The position numbers and the translations under genes were made by a program. The notes beneath the pieces are model-generated. The model was not told where the DNA came from, searched no databases, and saw nothing but the letters and a program-made list of their open reading frames with translations. 64,000 bases of DNA from Balneicella halophila (lineage in GTDB: Bacteria; Bacteroidota; Bacteroidia; Bacteroidales; Balneicellaceae): the NCBI RefSeq assembly GCF_003096835.1, contig NZ_QENZ01000003.1, positions 620,001 to 684,000 of the forward strand. The letters run 5' to 3'. The stretch's first letter is position 1; every line of letters starts with the position of its first letter. This document shows, in pieces, positions 62,883 to 64,000 of this stretch.

Positions 62883-62963
62883 AGAATCCCTACGTCAGCA
62901 TTATCTGAACAGGTTCTGTGGGTGTAATCTCAGCAACTGCTTTTTGCAGGAGCACCCCATTCT
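62883..62963 (-). ncRNA. TPP riboswitch (THI element)
   Basis: On the minus strand the RNA contains GGGGTGCTCC, GCTGAGATTACACCC, GAACCTGTTCAGATAATG and CTGACGTAGGGA in the order of the TPP aptamer. The P1 stem is closed by AGAAT (62963-62959) with ATTCT (62887-62883). The 54 bp between the aptamer and the receptor ATG show no terminator, so control is probably at translation initiation. This fixes the downstream receptor as part of the thiamine regulon. Confidence 0.93.
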
Positions 62964-63000
62964 CTATAGTTAAATCATTGGCAAATGTAGCCAATTAATA

Positions 63001-63423
63001 TTAAAGCCCAAATATTTCGCTAAAGGCATTTTTAAACGTCTGCTTAGGCAGTGCCCCTTTAGCCATGGTAGGTTTTCCGTCTTTTGGAATAAAAAGAAAA
63101 GCAGGAATGCTACGCACACCAAAGACTGCGGCTAATTCTTTTTCTCTATCGATATTAACTTTGTAAATAGTTAATTTATCTCCGTATTCATTTTGTAATT
63201 GTTGCAAAATAGGAGCTACCTTTTTACATGGACCACACCATGAAGCGTAGAAGTCAATAACCACAGGTCCGTCACCTTTGAAATTCCACTCTGTCTCATT
63301 TTTATAATCAAAAACTTGATTTTGAAATTGTTCAGCATTGATGTGTTGGATTTCTTGAGCAGAAATGTTAGTTGTGATAAAACTTGCTATCGCTATGATT
63401 GAGATTATAAATAACTTTCTCAT
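63001..63423 (-). CDS. Secreted thioredoxin-family protein
   Basis: 140 residues. A signal peptide (MRKLFIISIIAIASFITTNISAQ) is followed by a thioredoxin fold with VVIDFYASWCGPCKKVAP (active-site WCGPC at 62-66), VNIDREKELAAVFGVRSIPAFLF with the cis-Pro, and a short C-terminal helix. It is a periplasmic dithiol oxidoreductase or chaperone-like protein rather than the cytoplasmic TrxA. It ends 38 bp before the riboswitch on the same strand and is probably transcribed separately. Confidence 0.88.
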   Translation of the reverse strand: MRKLFIISIIAIASFITTNISAQEIQHINAEQFQNQVFDYKNETEWNFKGDGPVVIDFYASWCGPCKKVAPILQQLQNEYGDKLTIYKVNIDREKELAAVFGVRSIPAFLFIPKDGKPTMAKGALPKQTFKNAFSEIFGL

Positions 63424-63529
63424 AAATGTATCTTTTTTAAATTATTTCAGCTGTAAAAATACACATTTTGTGCCATTAGTGATTATTCTGTCAATTTATT
63501 TTATAAATTAGGGATTTAAATGCAGAATT

Positions 63530-64000
63530 ATGAAGAGACTTTTAGCCTTAGATGTAATGAGGGGACTTACAATAGCCCTGATGATAACAGTTAATACTCC
63601 AGGTAGTTGGAAGTATATTTATCCTCCATTGCGACATGCATCTTGGCATGGCTGTACCCCGACAGATTTAGTTTTTCCTTTTTTCTTATTTATCGTAGGC
63701 ACCGCCATGTGGTTTTCTTTTAAAAAGAATGAACCTAAACCCACTAAAGAAAAAGTGAAAAAGGTGGCAAAACGCGTAGCTATCATTTTTTTGATAGGGT
63801 TGTTGCTTAACCTATATCCCTATTTTAATTTCTCTGGAGTAAGAATAATGGGCGTATTGCAACGAATTGCTTTAGCGTATGGTGTCGCAGGGTTTTTAGT
63901 CTTGTATATGAGACCCAACACGCTAAAAATAGTTTCAGCTCTTATTTTATTGGCTTATTGGTTACTGCTCTACTATGGAGGGAATCCTCCTTACGGAGCC
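63530..64000 (+). CDS. DUF5009/HGSNAT-like membrane acyltransferase, N-terminal part (runs off the window)
   Basis: The ORF is open from ATG 63530 to the end of the window (157 codons). MKRLLALDVMRGLTIALMI, NTPGSW, HASWHGCTPTDLVFPFFLF and RIMGVLQRIALAYGVAGF are the signatures of the heparan-alpha-glucosaminide N-acetyltransferase-like (NagX/DUF5009) family of multispan membrane proteins. At least three transmembrane segments are visible. Members transfer acetyl groups across the membrane or act with amino-sugar use in Bacteroidota. The overlapping ATG at 63520 is in another frame. Confidence 0.8.
   Translation, partial: MKRLLALDVMRGLTIALMITVNTPGSWKYIYPPLRHASWHGCTPTDLVFPFFLFIVGTAMWFSFKKNEPKPTKEKVKKVAKRVAIIFLIGLLLNLYPYFNFSGVRIMGVLQRIALAYGVAGFLVLYMRPNTLKIVSALILLAYWLLLYYGGNPPYGA

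Overview
The window comes from a low-GC member of the Bacteroidota, probably Flavobacteriia or a close relative. The evidence is the gliding-motility ABC ATPase GldA, a protein with a type IX secretion (type B) C-terminal sorting domain, CarboxypepD_reg/TonB-dependent receptors, the EF-G-like paralogue, the bS6-bS18-bL9 operon, the tmRNA tag GENNYALAA, and repeated promoters of the form TTTG-N19-TAnnTTTG without Shine-Dalgarno sequences. It is chromosomal and mostly housekeeping. I see no prophage, insertion sequence or CRISPR array.

Layout. 1-1.3 kb: end of cysS and a glutamine cyclotransferase lipoprotein. 1.36-3.12 kb: a gene-poor island bounded by 96-bp inverted repeats and holding a gene broken by a nonsense codon. 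3.1-10.5 kb: gldA, cca, comM/yifB, a flippase-like membrane protein, an acetyltransferase-like protein and an MscS channel. 10.6-14.1 kb: three-subunit succinate dehydrogenase/fumarate reductase. 14.3-24.6 kb: a surface locus with a 2,515-residue HYR-repeat protein, a small secreted protein and a type B sorting-domain protein. 24.7-30.7 kb: gpmA, a DUF5020/NCS2 purine-uptake pair, ftsE, a DUF4105 protein and a PfkB kinase. 30.8-35.8 kb: a PhoB-type response regulator divergent from a TonB receptor and a beta-helix lipoprotein, with PHO-box-like repeats between them. 35.9-41.3 kb: an EF-G paralogue, an outer-membrane barrel, rpsF-rpsR-rplI and nhaA. 41.4-46.5 kb: a methionine operon (metY-metX-aspartokinase/homoserine dehydrogenase). 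46.6-57.3 kb: a nuclease-like orphan, leuB, a hydrolase, ssrA, tRNA-Leu, an AGCS symporter, a DUF2807 protein, an AsmA-like protein, 5-formyl-THF cyclo-ligase, umuC-umuD and tRNA-Phe. 57.4-64 kb: phoH, mazG, a LacI regulator, a TPP-riboswitch-controlled TonB receptor, a thioredoxin and the start of a DUF5009-like membrane acyltransferase.

The most notable signal is upstream of the methionine operon. Two consecutive tiny ORFs are packed with methionine codons (7 of 24 and 10 of 29 residues), and each is followed by an intrinsic terminator. In each, a segment of the leader's last codons is perfectly complementary to part of that terminator (8 bp and 9 bp). This is the arrangement expected of ribosome-mediated transcription attenuation sensing charged tRNA-Met, in tandem. 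The last enzyme of that operon is split by a frameshift between its aspartokinase and homoserine dehydrogenase halves.

Other regulatory signals are three GGTAACA repeats in helical phase between the response regulator and its divergent TonB receptor; LacI-type operators in front of the lacI gene and near the EF-G paralogue; an inverted repeat over the umuC promoter; and a TPP riboswitch that points to thiamine as substrate of its TonB receptor.
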